In this document: positions 6,851-16,189 of the stretch, in pieces
Layout of the letters: each line of letters opens with the position of its first letter
Numbering within the stretch: position 1 is the first letter of the stretch
Source: Paralimibaculum aggregatum
GTDB taxonomy: Bacteria; Pseudomonadota; Alphaproteobacteria; Rhodobacterales; Rhodobacteraceae
Assembly (NCBI RefSeq): GCF_030270585.1
Contig: NZ_BSYI01000007.1
Coordinates: forward strand, 104,805-168,804
DNA: 64,000 nucleotides
Reading direction: 5' to 3'
Made by a program: the position numbers and the translations under genes
Notes under the pieces: generated by a model
Seen by the model: the letters and a program-made list of their open reading frames with translations, nothing else
Database searches by the model: none
What the model was told of the DNA's origin: nothing

Positions 6851-9649
6851 ATGATGCCTGATATGCTGGAGACGCGCGTGGCTTCATCCGACTCACACGG
6901 TCTTGGCGCCGATGTCTACGAGCGGTTCTTCCGGCAGGCCGACGACCTGTTCTGCATTCTCGGGCATGACGGCGTGATTCTGGCCGCCAATGCGGCCTGG
7001 ACGACGCGGCTGGGCTGGATGCCCGGCCTGCTGCACGGCATGCGCTATGTCGATCTCCTGCATCCCGCCGACCGGGCCGTGGCGGAGGCCGCGCTGATTC
7101 GCCCGGCCGCCGGCCTGCCGCGGATGGTGCACAGCCTGCGCCGCGCCGACGGGCGCTATCGCCTCCTCGAATGCCGGCCGACCACGGTGGCCGATGGCGC
7201 CGGCGGTTCCGGCCCGGAGGGGGAGGGGCCCGCCGAGCCTGCGCTGTTCCTGATTCTCCGCGACATCACCGAGGAGCGCCGCAGCCGCGTGCTGAGCGCC
7301 GAGATCGAGACCGTCGCCGGCGTCGGCAGCTGGGAGCTCGAGCTGGAATCCGGCCGGATGCACTGGTCGCCCTCGGTCTTCGACATCCACGAGCTCGACC
7401 CATCCAATGGCACGCCGGAGCTGAACGAGGCGCTCAAATTCTATCCCGAGGAGGCGCGTCTGGCGATCGACCCCGCGCTCGAGGCGCTGATCTCCGAGAG
7501 CACGCCCTTCGATCTCGACCTGCCGTTCCAGACGGCGCGGGGCCGGCGCATCTGGGTGCGCGCGACGGCCGCGGCGGAGAAGCGCAACGACCGGGTCATG
7601 CGCATCTACGGCACCTTCCAGGACATCACCGCCGCGCGCATGTCGCAGGCCCGCCTCGAGGCCGCCGAGCGCGACGCGCAGGAGGTGCGCGAGCGGCTCT
7701 TCGCGGCGGTCGAGGTGCTGTCCGACGGTTTCGCGCTCTACGATGCGGAGGACCGGCTGGTGATGTGCAACAGCCGGTATCGGGAGATCTATGCGCTTAG
7801 CGCCGAGGTGATGGAGCCCGGCACCCCGTTCGCGGAGATCCTGCGCTTCGGGCTCGAACGCGGGCAGTATGCCGAGGCGCTGGGCCGCGAGGAGGAGTGG
7901 CTGGCCGAGCGGCTCGCGGCGCACGAGGCGGGCGACGTCTCGCTCGAGCAGAACCTGGCCGGCGGGCGCTGGCTGCGGGTGGTGGAGAAGGCGACGCCGG
8001 ATGGCGGCCGGGTCGGCCTGCGCATCGACATCACCGAGCTCAAGCGCCACCAGGCCGAGCTCGAGGCCGCCAATGCCGAGCTCACCGAGGTGCTGGCCGA
8101 GCGCGACGCCGCCAAGACGCGCTTCATCGACATCGCCTCGGTCAGCGCCGACTGGTTCTGGGAGCAGGACGCCGATCTGCGCTTCACCTATCTCTCCGAG
8201 AGCTTCGAGAAGGTGAACGGCTTCGATTCCTCCGACTTCATCGGCCGGACCCGCGAGGAGGTGCGCCTCGGCCTCGCGCTGTCCGGGCGGCAGCCGGACT
8301 GGGAGTGGCTGCATGCGCGCCAGCTGGCACGCGAGCCGTTCCGGGATTTCGTCTACAAGATCACTGACAAGGAGGGCCGGCTGCGCTGTGTGCGGATCAG
8401 CGGCGCCCCGCACTATGACCGCAACGGCGAATTCGCCGGCTATCGCGGGGTCGGCTCCGACGTGACCGAGCTCACCGCGGCGGTGCGCCGGGCCGAGGAG
8501 GCGAGCAACGCCAAGTCGCGCTTCCTCGCGAACATGTCGCACGAGATCCGCACGCCGATGAACGGCGTGATCGGCATGGCCGAGATCCTCTGCGTCACGG
8601 TCACCGACCCGTCCCAGCTGCGCATGGTCCGGACGATCCGCGAATCCGGCGAGCTCCTGCTCAACATCATCGACGACATCCTCGACTTCTCGAAGATCGA
8701 GGCCGGCAAGCTGGAGCTGGAGCGCGTCGAGTTCGTGCCGGCCGAGCTCGCCCGCAAGGTCGAGAACCTGCATGTCCTGAAGGCGGCCGAGAAGAACATC
8801 GCCTTCTCGGTGCTGACCAGCCGCGGGGTGGCGACGCCGCGTTTCGGCGACCCGACGCGGATCCTCCAGATCCTGCACAACCTGGTCTCCAACGCGATCA
8901 AGTTCACCGAGGCGGGCGAGGTCACCGTGTCGATCAGCTGCCTGCCCGGGCGGCCGATGGTGCTGGAGGTGCGCGACACCGGGATCGGCATGTCGGAGGA
9001 GCAGCTCGGCTCGCTGTTCGAGGATTTCTCGCAGGCCGAATCGGCAACCTCGCGGCGCTTCGGGGGCACCGGGCTCGGCATGGCGATCGTGAAGCGCCTG
9101 GTCGATGCCAAGGGCGGGGAGATCGAGGTCTCGAGCCGGCTCGGCGAAGGCACGCGGGTGCGGGTCAGCCTGCCGCTCGCGCCGCTGGCGGAGCCGGTGC
9201 CGCCAGCCCCGGCGGAGGCGGTGTTCGAGGATGTCGGGCGGCTGAAGGGCCTGCGGGTCCTGGCGGCGGACGACAATCTCACCAACCGGACCGTGCTCTC
9301 CGGGCTGCTGACCCGGCTGCATGTCGATTCGCTGACCGTCGAGGGCGGGCAGGAGGCGCTGGAGGCCGCGGCCGAGGGCGGGTTCGACCTGGTGATGCTC
9401 GACATCTCGATGCCGGGGATGGACGGGATCGAGACGCTCCGGGCGCTGCGGGCGATGGAGGCGGCCGGCGGCCGGCCCCGCGTCCCGGTGATTGCCGTGA
9501 CGGCCAACGCGATGACGCACCAGGTCGAGAGCTACCTCGCCGCCGGCTTCGACGGGCATGTCGCCAAGCCGATCCGGGCCGATGCGCTGGTGCTGACCAT
9601 GCTGCGCTGCCTGCCGCCGCGGCGGGCGCGGCGGGCGGCCTCGGGCTGA
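6851..9649 (+). CDS. Hybrid sensor histidine kinase with four PAS domains and a receiver domain
   Basis: A 932-residue, apparently soluble sensor kinase. Four PAS-like domains lie at roughly residues 10-150, 165-265, 280-400 and 425-550. HisKA follows with phospho-acceptor H564 (NMSHEIRTPMNG), then HATPase (NLVSNAIKFTEAG, DTGIGM, FGGTGLGM) and a C-terminal receiver with acidic pocket AADDN, phospho-acceptor D851 (MLDISMPGMDG) and KPI. No transmembrane segment is visible, so it probably senses a cytoplasmic signal such as redox state or a small ligand. The ATG at 6851 has no clear ribosome site; a GTG at 6878 has GGAG six bases upstream and may be the true start. No Hpt or separate response regulator is next to it. 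Confidence 0.93.
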   Translation: MMPDMLETRVASSDSHGLGADVYERFFRQADDLFCILGHDGVILAANAAWTTRLGWMPGLLHGMRYVDLLHPADRAVAEAALIRPAAGLPRMVHSLRRADGRYRLLECRPTTVADGAGGSGPEGEGPAEPALFLILRDITEERRSRVLSAEIETVAGVGSWELELESGRMHWSPSVFDIHELDPSNGTPELNEALKFYPEEARLAIDPALEALISESTPFDLDLPFQTARGRRIWVRATAAAEKRNDRVMRIYGTFQDITAARMSQARLEAAERDAQEVRERLFAAVEVLSDGFALYDAEDRLVMCNSRYREIYALSAEVMEPGTPFAEILRFGLERGQYAEALGREEEWLAERLAAHEAGDVSLEQNLAGGRWLRVVEKATPDGGRVGLRIDITELKRHQAELEAANAELTEVLAERDAAKTRFIDIASVSADWFWEQDADLRFTYLSESFEKVNGFDSSDFIGRTREEVRLGLALSGRQPDWEWLHARQLAREPFRDFVYKITDKEGRLRCVRISGAPHYDRNGEFAGYRGVGSDVTELTAAVRRAEEASNAKSRFLANMSHEIRTPMNGVIGMAEILCVTVTDPSQLRMVRTIRESGELLLNIIDDILDFSKIEAGKLELERVEFVPAELARKVENLHVLKAAEKNIAFSVLTSRGVATPRFGDPTRILQILHNLVSNAIKFTEAGEVTVSISCLPGRPMVLEVRDTGIGMSEEQLGSLFEDFSQAESATSRRFGGTGLGMAIVKRLVDAKGGEIEVSSRLGEGTRVRVSLPLAPLAEPVPPAPAEAVFEDVGRLKGLRVLAADDNLTNRTVLSGLLTRLHVDSLTVEGGQEALEAAAEGGFDLVMLDISMPGMDGIETLRALRAMEAAGGRPRVPVIAVTANAMTHQVESYLAAGFDGHVAKPIRADALVLTMLRCLPPRRARRAASG

Positions 9650-9670
9650 GCGCCGCCGCGCCGCCGGCCC

Positions 9671-11902
9671 TCAGGGCGGCATGGTGAAGGGCGCGGGGTC
9701 GAGAAAGCGCCGCACCACGCGCTCCAGCATCGCCGAGACCGGGTTGTCGAAGCCCGCATGGGGCAGGCTGCCGCAGAAGGTGATCGAGCCGGTGGAGAAC
9801 ACCGCCCCGCCCGCCGGCGTCTCGAAGAGCACGATCTCGGCCCGCACCAGGTCCTCCGGCCGCTCGCCGGGCAGCGTCACGATATGGGTGAGCTGCTCCT
9901 CGTGCACCGCGATGAAGCGGGCCGAGTGCCCCTCGGAGCGCGCCAGCACCAGCGCGTGGTCCGGGGTGCCGAGGCGGGTGTCGGCGCGGTCGAGCTCGAA
10001 GCCCGCGGCGCCGCCGCCGGAAAGGCCGAAATCGCCGAACACGCCGTCCTCGATCCCCGCGACCCCGTCGAAGATCCAGGCCGCCCGCGGGTCCTCCGCC
10101 GCCGGCATCAGCCGGTAGCGCGCGCCCTCGAAGGTGCCCTGCGCCGAGAAGCCGACCCCGACCAGCGCCTGCGGCGGCCGGCCCTGCCGGCGCCAGAGCC
10201 CGCCATAGGCGCCGTCGAAGGCGTTGAAGTATTCCCCCGGCTCCGCCGCCCAGGAGCGGATGCCGCCCTCGCCGCGGCGGATCTCGATGGCCTCCGGCAT
10301 CTCCGGATGGCGCGCCACGCGCCAGTAGAAGCCGTTGCCGCCGAGATAGGCCAGCCGCCCGCCGCCGTTGCGATAGGCGCGGTAGGCGTCGAGCGTCGCC
10401 CCGGTGTGGTATTCCGGGTGCGAGCAGGTCAGCGCCGCGCGGTAGCCCGAGAGCGCCGCCGGCCCCTCGCGGTCGAGCTCGTCATCGGTCAGGACGTCGA
10501 AGCCGATGCCCTTCGCCTCGAGCCAGGCCAGCAGATGCGTGTCCGCCGGGAAATGCCGCAGCCCCGAGCCCGCCGGATCGTCCTGGCTCATGTAGCCGGG
10601 GCGCATGGTCATCATCGGGCGCAGATGGCTCGAATGGCAGATGCCGCTGTCGTCGGAATGGGTGTTGTAGGTGGAGCGACCGTATTCCGGGTGATCCGCC
10701 GGGAAATGCCGCCCCATGCCGAGCGCCGCTGCCCGCGCCCGGTAGCCTTCGTCGAAATCCGGCCGGTCGAAATTGCCGTAGACGACATAGGTGAAGGTCG
10801 GGATCAGCACCACGAGATCGTGGCCCCGGCGCCCCCGCGGCGGCGGCACGAAGAAGGGGATGGCATCGGTCTCGCCGCCGGCCGAGAGCCGCATGGCATA
10901 GACGCCGGAGGGCAGCGTCTCCGGCACCGCGAAGGTGAAGGTGGTCTCCCAGCCGCAATCGGCGAGGTCGGTGTCGTGGAAATGGATCGCGCCATACTGC
11001 TCCGGCGCGTGGCGCCAGCAATGCTCGCGGCCGGTCCAGTTGTGCCCGGTCATGGCGCGGGCGGGCAGGTTGACGAGCCGGCCGTGGCGGGCATGGGGGC
11101 CGGTATCCTCGATGCGCGTGGTGGCGATGCCGCGGGTGAAGTCCCAGGCGGCGAGGGCGGCAAGGCCGGTCTCCGGCGCCAGCAGCCGGTCGGCGGGCAG
11201 GGCGCCGATGCGGATCGCCGGGGCCTCGATCTTGCCGGAGAACGGCGCCGCGGGCCTGCCGCTGGCCGGGTCCGGGCCGAGGGCGGCGATGTGCCAGCGC
11301 GCCGGCAGCGGGCCGGGGGCTGCCGCCGACACCGCCTCGGCCTGCGCGGGCCGGGCCTCGCCGAAGGGCGGGGCGGTCTCGACGGCGCCGACCGCGGCGC
11401 GCCCGGTGGCCGGGTCGTAGCTCGCCCGCAGCCGCACCCAGCGCCGCACCGGGCAGGGCGCCGGTGCCGCGATGCGCTGCGGCGCCGCGCCGGCACCGCC
11501 GAGGGTGAGGCAGGCATGGCCGGCATCGTCGAGCCCCAGCGCCAGCCCGGTTCCCGCGGCCGGGTCGAAGCACGAGAGCACCGCCTGCGCGCCGGCGCCC
11601 GGGCGGGTCGGCCAGACCAGCGCCTCGAGGGTGATGCCCGCCGCGGGCAGGGCGGTCTCCGCCGCCTCGATCACCGCGTGCGAGCCGGTCCAGGCCGCCT
11701 GCTCCCGCACCGGGTGCCGGGCGCGGTAGACCGCGCCGAGATCCGCCTCCACCAGCCCCGGCCCGGCCGGGTTCGGATCGCCGCAGATGACCCGCACGAG
11801 CCGCGCCTCGACCTCCTCGGCGACGCTGCAGGAGAGGCGGAACTCGATGCGCTCGCCGGGGCGGGCGGAGAGACGGTCGGTATAGCCGGTGAGGGGGATC
11901 AT
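9671..11902 (-). CDS. N,N-dimethylformamidase large-subunit-like protein
   Basis: A 743-residue protein (MIPLTGYTDRLSARPGERIE...) with the organisation of the dimethylformamidase beta (large) subunit: an N-terminal Ig-like strand region, a concanavalin-like middle domain and a C-terminal catalytic domain. The latter contains TYVVYGNFD, STYNTHSDDSG and CSHPEYHTG, which could supply the two Tyr and one Glu iron ligands known for the Paracoccus enzyme. That enzyme hydrolyses DMF to dimethylamine and formate. The small alpha subunit is not present next to it, so a different C-N bond may be cleaved. I chose the ATG at 11902 (the first 19 codons of the longer frame look non-coding). Its position beside a betaine-type operon suggests use of N-methylated compounds. 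Confidence 0.8.
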   Translation of the reverse strand: MIPLTGYTDRLSARPGERIEFRLSCSVAEEVEARLVRVICGDPNPAGPGLVEADLGAVYRARHPVREQAAWTGSHAVIEAAETALPAAGITLEALVWPTRPGAGAQAVLSCFDPAAGTGLALGLDDAGHACLTLGGAGAAPQRIAAPAPCPVRRWVRLRASYDPATGRAAVGAVETAPPFGEARPAQAEAVSAAAPGPLPARWHIAALGPDPASGRPAAPFSGKIEAPAIRIGALPADRLLAPETGLAALAAWDFTRGIATTRIEDTGPHARHGRLVNLPARAMTGHNWTGREHCWRHAPEQYGAIHFHDTDLADCGWETTFTFAVPETLPSGVYAMRLSAGGETDAIPFFVPPPRGRRGHDLVVLIPTFTYVVYGNFDRPDFDEGYRARAAALGMGRHFPADHPEYGRSTYNTHSDDSGICHSSHLRPMMTMRPGYMSQDDPAGSGLRHFPADTHLLAWLEAKGIGFDVLTDDELDREGPAALSGYRAALTCSHPEYHTGATLDAYRAYRNGGGRLAYLGGNGFYWRVARHPEMPEAIEIRRGEGGIRSWAAEPGEYFNAFDGAYGGLWRRQGRPPQALVGVGFSAQGTFEGARYRLMPAAEDPRAAWIFDGVAGIEDGVFGDFGLSGGGAAGFELDRADTRLGTPDHALVLARSEGHSARFIAVHEEQLTHIVTLPGERPEDLVRAEIVLFETPAGGAVFSTGSITFCGSLPHAGFDNPVSAMLERVVRRFLDPAPFTMPP

Positions 11903-12059
11903 GGGGCCTCGTGCTGTTGCGATGGCGCGATCCTGCCCCGGCCGCCCCGCGCTCCGCAACCCGCCGGGCGCCCGCGGCCGAAGGCACGAGGCATGGCGCC
12001 GGTTCCGGTGTATGATGCTGACGCGGCGTCGTGCGATGCGACCGGTTCTCGGGGCGGCG

Positions 12060-14195
12060 ATGACGGATCATGCAGAACTCGCGGCCTTGCGGGACCGGGC
12101 GCTTGCCCTGCTCGAGGATGTCGTCTTCGCCTTCGGCGCCGGCGACCGGCCGGAATTCCTGCCCGACATGCCGATCCGGATGACCGTCTGGCGCGCGCTC
12201 GCCGCGGCGCCGGCGGAACGCCATCCGATGCTGCTGGCGCTCAACGAGAGGCTCGCGGCGAGCGCGGCGATGGCGGGGCTGCGGGGCGCGCTGGCCGAGG
12301 CCGGCATCCGGCGCCCCCGGGCGGTGCCGATCGCGCTCGCCGGAACGGTGCGGCTGGAGCTCGCGCTCGACGAGCTCTTCGCGGGGGTGCTGCCGGCGAC
12401 GCACTGGTTCCGGGCGCGCGTCACGGGCCGGATCGACGGCTGGGTGGCGGCGCTCGAGGGGCTCGGGCCGGCGCCGTCGCTCGCGGAGATCCGCGGCGCG
12501 CTGATGGCGCCGGCGCAGCTGCCGCTCTGGCGCGTGCTGGCGGCCTGGGGGGTGATCGCCCGGGCGCGGCAGCGGGCGCCCGGCGGGGCGGGAGACGGGA
12601 TCGAGGCCCGCCGCGCCCATTGGGCGGGCATCGCGGCAGACTGCACCGGGCTCCTGCTGGCGGCGGAGGCGGGCGCGCCCGGGCTGCGCGCGGCGGCGGC
12701 GGCCGATGCCGCGGCGGCGGCCGACGGGATCGCCGGCTTCCTCGCCGAGACCGCCGCGCCGCTCGCCCGGGCGCTGCGCTGGCGGGCCTCGGAGCTGCCG
12801 GCAGAGGCGCCGCCGGCCCCGGTCTGGGCGGTGGAGCTCAACCGGCCGGCGGAGCTGGCCGTCGCCACCTCGCGGCGGACGGTGAAGGTGGATGCCGCCG
12901 AGCGCGTCTTCGCCGGCAGCGCCGGCGGCCTCGCCTGGGCGGTGATCGACAGCGGCATCGACGCGACGCATCCCGCCTTCGCCGACCCGGAGCGGCGCGG
13001 GAGCGGCCATCCCGCGGCGGCCAGCCGGGTGCGCGCCTCCTACGACATGACCCGGCTGATGGACCTCTTCCGCGGCGACTATGCCGCGCTGGTGCCGCCG
13101 GAGACCGCGGCGGCGCTCGACGGCACCCATTCGCCCCGCGCACGCAAGGGGCCGCGCTCGCTCGACGACGCGATCCTGATGCATCTCTACCAGCGCAACG
13201 CGCACCGGGTGCCGGAGCGGCTCTCGCAGCGCCCGCTGGCGGAGGCCGTGGACGACCCGGCGTTCCGCGCCGAGGCGAAGGGCTATGTCGAGGACGTCAG
13301 GCGCCGCATCGCCGGGGGCGAGGCGATCGACTGGGCGCTGGTCGAGCCGCTGATCCGCATTCCGCACGATGCCGGGGGCTACCGCGTGCCGGCGAACGGC
13401 CACGGCACCCATGTCGCGGGGATCCTGGCGGGCGATCTCGGCGCCTGGGCGCTGGAGATCGAGGGCGAGCGGCTGCCGGAGCAGCGCCTGGCCGGGATGT
13501 GCCCGGATCTCGGCCTGATCGACCTGCGCGTCTGCCATGCCGATGGCAGCAGCGACGAGTTCCTGGTGGTCGCGGCGCTGCAGCTTGTCGAGCATCTCAA
13601 CCGCAGCCGCGGGCGGCGGGCGGTGCACGGCGCCAATCTCAGCCTGCAGATCCGCACGCTGGCGCGCAATCATGGCTGCGGGCAGTCGCCGGTCTGCCGC
13701 GCCGCGGATGCGCTGGTGGCGAGCGGCGTCGTGGTGGTCGCCGCCGCCGGCAACTGGGGGCACAACACGTTGCTCAGCGCCCGCGGCACGGTGGATGCCT
13801 ATGGCTGGTGCTCGATCGCCGATCCGGGCAACGCGGCGGAGGTGATCACCGTCGGCGCCACCCATCGCAGCAGTCCGCACAGCTATGGCGTCAGCTATTT
13901 CTCGAGCCGCGGGCCGACCGGCGACGGGCGGCTGAAGCCCGACCTGGTGGCGCCGGGGGAGAAGATCGAGGCGCCGCTGCCGGGCGGCAATCTCGGGCCG
14001 GACAGCGGCACCAGCATGGCCGCGCCCCATGTCAGCGGCGCCGCGGCGCTGATCATCGCGCGCCATCCCGAGCTTGCCGGGCACCCGCAGCGGATCAAGC
14101 GGATCCTCTGCGCCGCCGCCACCGATCTCGGGAGGGGGCGGGAGTTCCAGGGCGCCGGGCTGGTCGACGTGCTGCGCGCCCTGCAGAGCATCTGA
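12060..14195 (+). CDS. Subtilisin-like serine protease (S8) with long N-terminal region
   Basis: About 711 residues. The catalytic triad is D297 (VIDSGIDATHP), H448 (NGHGTHVAG) and S652 (SGTSMAAPHVSG), with oxyanion Asn N565 (AAAGNWG). The first 290 residues form an Ala/Leu-rich helical region of unknown function; no signal peptide is visible, so the protease is probably cytoplasmic. The Asp-His spacing of about 150 residues, against about 30 in subtilisin, means a large insert. The start is uncertain: in-frame ATGs at 12015, 12036 and 12060 all lack a good ribosome site. Only 16 bp separate it from the MBL-fold gene, so the two are likely one functional unit. Confidence 0.85.
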   Translation: MTDHAELAALRDRALALLEDVVFAFGAGDRPEFLPDMPIRMTVWRALAAAPAERHPMLLALNERLAASAAMAGLRGALAEAGIRRPRAVPIALAGTVRLELALDELFAGVLPATHWFRARVTGRIDGWVAALEGLGPAPSLAEIRGALMAPAQLPLWRVLAAWGVIARARQRAPGGAGDGIEARRAHWAGIAADCTGLLLAAEAGAPGLRAAAAADAAAAADGIAGFLAETAAPLARALRWRASELPAEAPPAPVWAVELNRPAELAVATSRRTVKVDAAERVFAGSAGGLAWAVIDSGIDATHPAFADPERRGSGHPAAASRVRASYDMTRLMDLFRGDYAALVPPETAAALDGTHSPRARKGPRSLDDAILMHLYQRNAHRVPERLSQRPLAEAVDDPAFRAEAKGYVEDVRRRIAGGEAIDWALVEPLIRIPHDAGGYRVPANGHGTHVAGILAGDLGAWALEIEGERLPEQRLAGMCPDLGLIDLRVCHADGSSDEFLVVAALQLVEHLNRSRGRRAVHGANLSLQIRTLARNHGCGQSPVCRAADALVASGVVVVAAAGNWGHNTLLSARGTVDAYGWCSIADPGNAAEVITVGATHRSSPHSYGVSYFSSRGPTGDGRLKPDLVAPGEKIEAPLPGGNLGPDSGTSMAAPHVSGAAALIIARHPELAGHPQRIKRILCAAATDLGRGREFQGAGLVDVLRALQSI

Positions 14196-14211
14196 GCGGA
14201 GGGAGCCGGCG

Positions 14212-15390
14212 ATGTTGCAGCTCGAGGTGCTGGGGGCGAGGCACGGCGACTGCCTGATCCTCGCCTGGGGGGCGGCGGAGCGGCCGCGGCGCATCCTCGT
14301 CGATGGCGGGCCGCCGGGGGTCTACCGGCGGCATCTGCGGCCGCGGCTGCGCGAGATCGCCGCGGCCGAGGGCGGCGCCGGGCCGGTGGTATTCGAGCTC
14401 GCCATGGTCAGCCATGTCGACCAGGACCACATCATGGGCCTGCTGGAGCTGACCGGCGAGATGATCGGGGCGGCCGGCCGGGCGCGCGCTCCGGCCCGGA
14501 TCCTGCGCTTCTGGCACAACAGCTTCGCCGACATCACCGGCGGCGTCGAGCCGGCCGCGCTGGCCGGCCTGGCGGCAGCGGCGGCGGCGGGCGCGGCGAC
14601 GGGCGGCGCGGCGGCAGGCGGGGGCGTGCCCCCTGCCGGGCTCGACGGCTCCGACGGGCGGGCGGCGGCGATCCTTGCCGGCATCGGCCAGGGCCGGCAG
14701 CTGCGCGACAACCTGATCGCGCTCGGCCTCGACGGCAACCGCCCCTTCGGCGAGACGCTGGTGCTGCAGGGCAAGGCGGCGAGCCTGCCGGAGGGCATGG
14801 AGCTGGCGGTGATCGGCCCGGACCGGGAGCGCCTAGCGGAGCTGCAGCGGCGGTGGAACCCGGCGCTGTCGCCGGCCGAGATCGCGGCGATGACCGATAC
14901 CAGCATCGCCAATCTCTCCTCGATGGTGGTGCTGGCGCGCTGCGCGGGGAAGAGCATCCTGCTGACCGGCGATGCCCGGGGCGACCACATCATGGAATGG
15001 CTCGAGGCGGCCGGCGTGCTGCCGGCGGGCGGGCGCTGCGATCTCGACGTGCTGAAGGTGCCGCATCACGGCTCGGACCGGAACGTGACGCGCGGTTTCT
15101 TCGAGCGGGTGCGGGCGGAAACCTATGTCTTCTGCGGCGATGGCCGGCACGACAACCCGGAGCCGGCGACGCTCGCCATGCTGCGCGCGGCGCGGACGGG
15201 GGCGGGGGCGAGGACAGGGGCGGGGGCAGAGGCGGCCTGCACGGTGGTGCTCAGCAATGCCGTGACGATGGCGCATGGCGGGAAGCAGGGGGATTTCGAG
15301 CGCGAGATCGCGGCGCTCGCGGCGGCGGGCGCCCGGGTCGAGACCCGCGACGCGGGCAGCCATGCCATCACCGTGACGCTGGCGGACTGA
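14212..15390 (+). CDS. MBL-fold metallo-hydrolase (ComEC/Rec2-like domain) paired with the protease
   Basis: A 392-residue protein with the metallo-beta-lactamase fold. Ligands H68-x-D70-x-D72-H73 (SHVDQDH) follow the ILVDGG strand. Later motifs include LLTGDARGDH and VPHHGS, the latter typical of the ComEC/competence-like MBL branch. There are no membrane segments, so this is a soluble stand-alone enzyme, perhaps a nuclease or phosphodiesterase. A Gly/Ala-rich insert (residues about 118-145) may be a flexible loop. GGAGGGA precedes the ATG. It directly follows the subtilase. Pairs of a protease and an MBL enzyme occur in predicted conflict systems, but such a role here is inference. Confidence 0.82.
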   Translation: MLQLEVLGARHGDCLILAWGAAERPRRILVDGGPPGVYRRHLRPRLREIAAAEGGAGPVVFELAMVSHVDQDHIMGLLELTGEMIGAAGRARAPARILRFWHNSFADITGGVEPAALAGLAAAAAAGAATGGAAAGGGVPPAGLDGSDGRAAAILAGIGQGRQLRDNLIALGLDGNRPFGETLVLQGKAASLPEGMELAVIGPDRERLAELQRRWNPALSPAEIAAMTDTSIANLSSMVVLARCAGKSILLTGDARGDHIMEWLEAAGVLPAGGRCDLDVLKVPHHGSDRNVTRGFFERVRAETYVFCGDGRHDNPEPATLAMLRAARTGAGARTGAGAEAACTVVLSNAVTMAHGGKQGDFEREIAALAAAGARVETRDAGSHAITVTLAD

Positions 15391-15391
15391 C

Positions 15392-15525
15392 GGCGGCGGG
15401 TGGCGCTTCGCTGCGCGATGCCCTGGCGGGCATCCCGCAGCGAAGCGCGAAAGCCCGCCGCCACCCCCGCCGCCCCCGCCGCCACCACGCGCTGCGCGCG
15501 CGCCGCCGGCGGGGGTGGCGGCGGG
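15392..15525. terminator. Two overlapping long hairpins between convergent genes
   Basis: Hairpin 1 spans 15392-15462 with three nested perfect arms: ggcggcggg/cccgccgcc, gcgcttcgctgcg/cgcagcgaagcgc and gatgccc/gggcatc around a TGGC loop. Hairpin 2 pairs 15454-15472 with 15507-15525, a perfect 19-bp stem. The two share 15454-15462, so they cannot form together. They lie exactly between the stop codons of the MBL and DUF1326 genes, which fits bidirectional termination. There is no long T tract. Confidence 0.7.
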
Positions 15526-15529
15526 TGTT

Positions 15530-16138
15530 TCAGGCGTTGCCCCAGCGGATCTGGCAGATCTCGGCGCTGCGGCCGTCGAAATCCCAGACCCGGCCGCGGT
15601 CGCGCACCCGGCCCTGGGTGGCGGTGGCGATGGTGATGTCGGGGCCCATCCAGTAACCGGTGTTGACCACCTTGACCTCGCTGTCCGGGTCGGCGCCCTC
15701 GATCGGCACCACCGCGCCCTTGATCTTCTTGCCGACGACGAGGCGCCGGGTCTTGCCCTCGGTGGTGAATTCCACCGGCTGGCGCTCGGCGCCGAGGAAC
15801 TCGCCGACCAGCACCGAGAACAGCCCGGTGGTGCCGCGCGCCTGGCCGGAGAAGATCTTCACCAGCGCGTCGAAGGCGTCGTCGGAGGCGCGCTCGTCGA
15901 TATAGGCCGCCGCCGTCCAGTTGCCGCGCGCCATCTGGCCGGGGATGTCGAGCATCAGGCCGACATTGAGCCCGGAGATGTCGGTATCGCCGAAGCTGCC
16001 GCGGTCGATCCGCACGCCGGCCCAGGCCTGGCAGTGGCCCTCGGTGGGCGGATGCTTGCCGAGGCTGACCACGCAGGGGCAGAACACCGTGCAGTTGCAG
16101 TTGAGGATCAGCTCGCCCTCGAGGTTCCAGGTCTCCAT
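15530..16138 (-). CDS. DUF1326 domain protein
   Basis: A 202-residue protein of the DUF1326 family. The N terminus has a Cys cluster (LILNCNCTVFCPCVVS) that could bind a metal, followed by a beta-rich body with FTTEGK and the conserved end YWMGPDI. There is no signal peptide. The family has no established biochemical function. A purine-rich AAGGAAGGGAGAG precedes the ATG. It lies 51 bp downstream of the DUF2182 membrane gene in the same direction; the two families commonly occur as neighbours and are presumed to work together, possibly in metal handling. Confidence 0.85.
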   Translation of the reverse strand: METWNLEGELILNCNCTVFCPCVVSLGKHPPTEGHCQAWAGVRIDRGSFGDTDISGLNVGLMLDIPGQMARGNWTAAAYIDERASDDAFDALVKIFSGQARGTTGLFSVLVGEFLGAERQPVEFTTEGKTRRLVVGKKIKGAVVPIEGADPDSEVKVVNTGYWMGPDITIATATQGRVRDRGRVWDFDGRSAEICQIRWGNA

Positions 16139-16189
16139 CTCTCTCCCTTCCTTGCCCGGGTGCTGCCCGGGGATCGCGATTCGCGGGTG

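Noticed and set aside
4317..6896. An 859-codon frame on the minus strand opposite the racemase genes, and similar long antisense frames (e.g. 6893-9559, 10482-14294)
   Set aside because: They are antisense to genes with clear catalytic motifs, have Arg/Gly/Ala/His-biased composition and no recognisable domain; typical for >70% GC DNA.
9758..14257. A 1499-codon frame on the plus strand crossing the dimethylformamidase-like gene and the protease
   Set aside because: It runs antisense to one motif-bearing gene and out of frame with another; no start signal or domain of its own.
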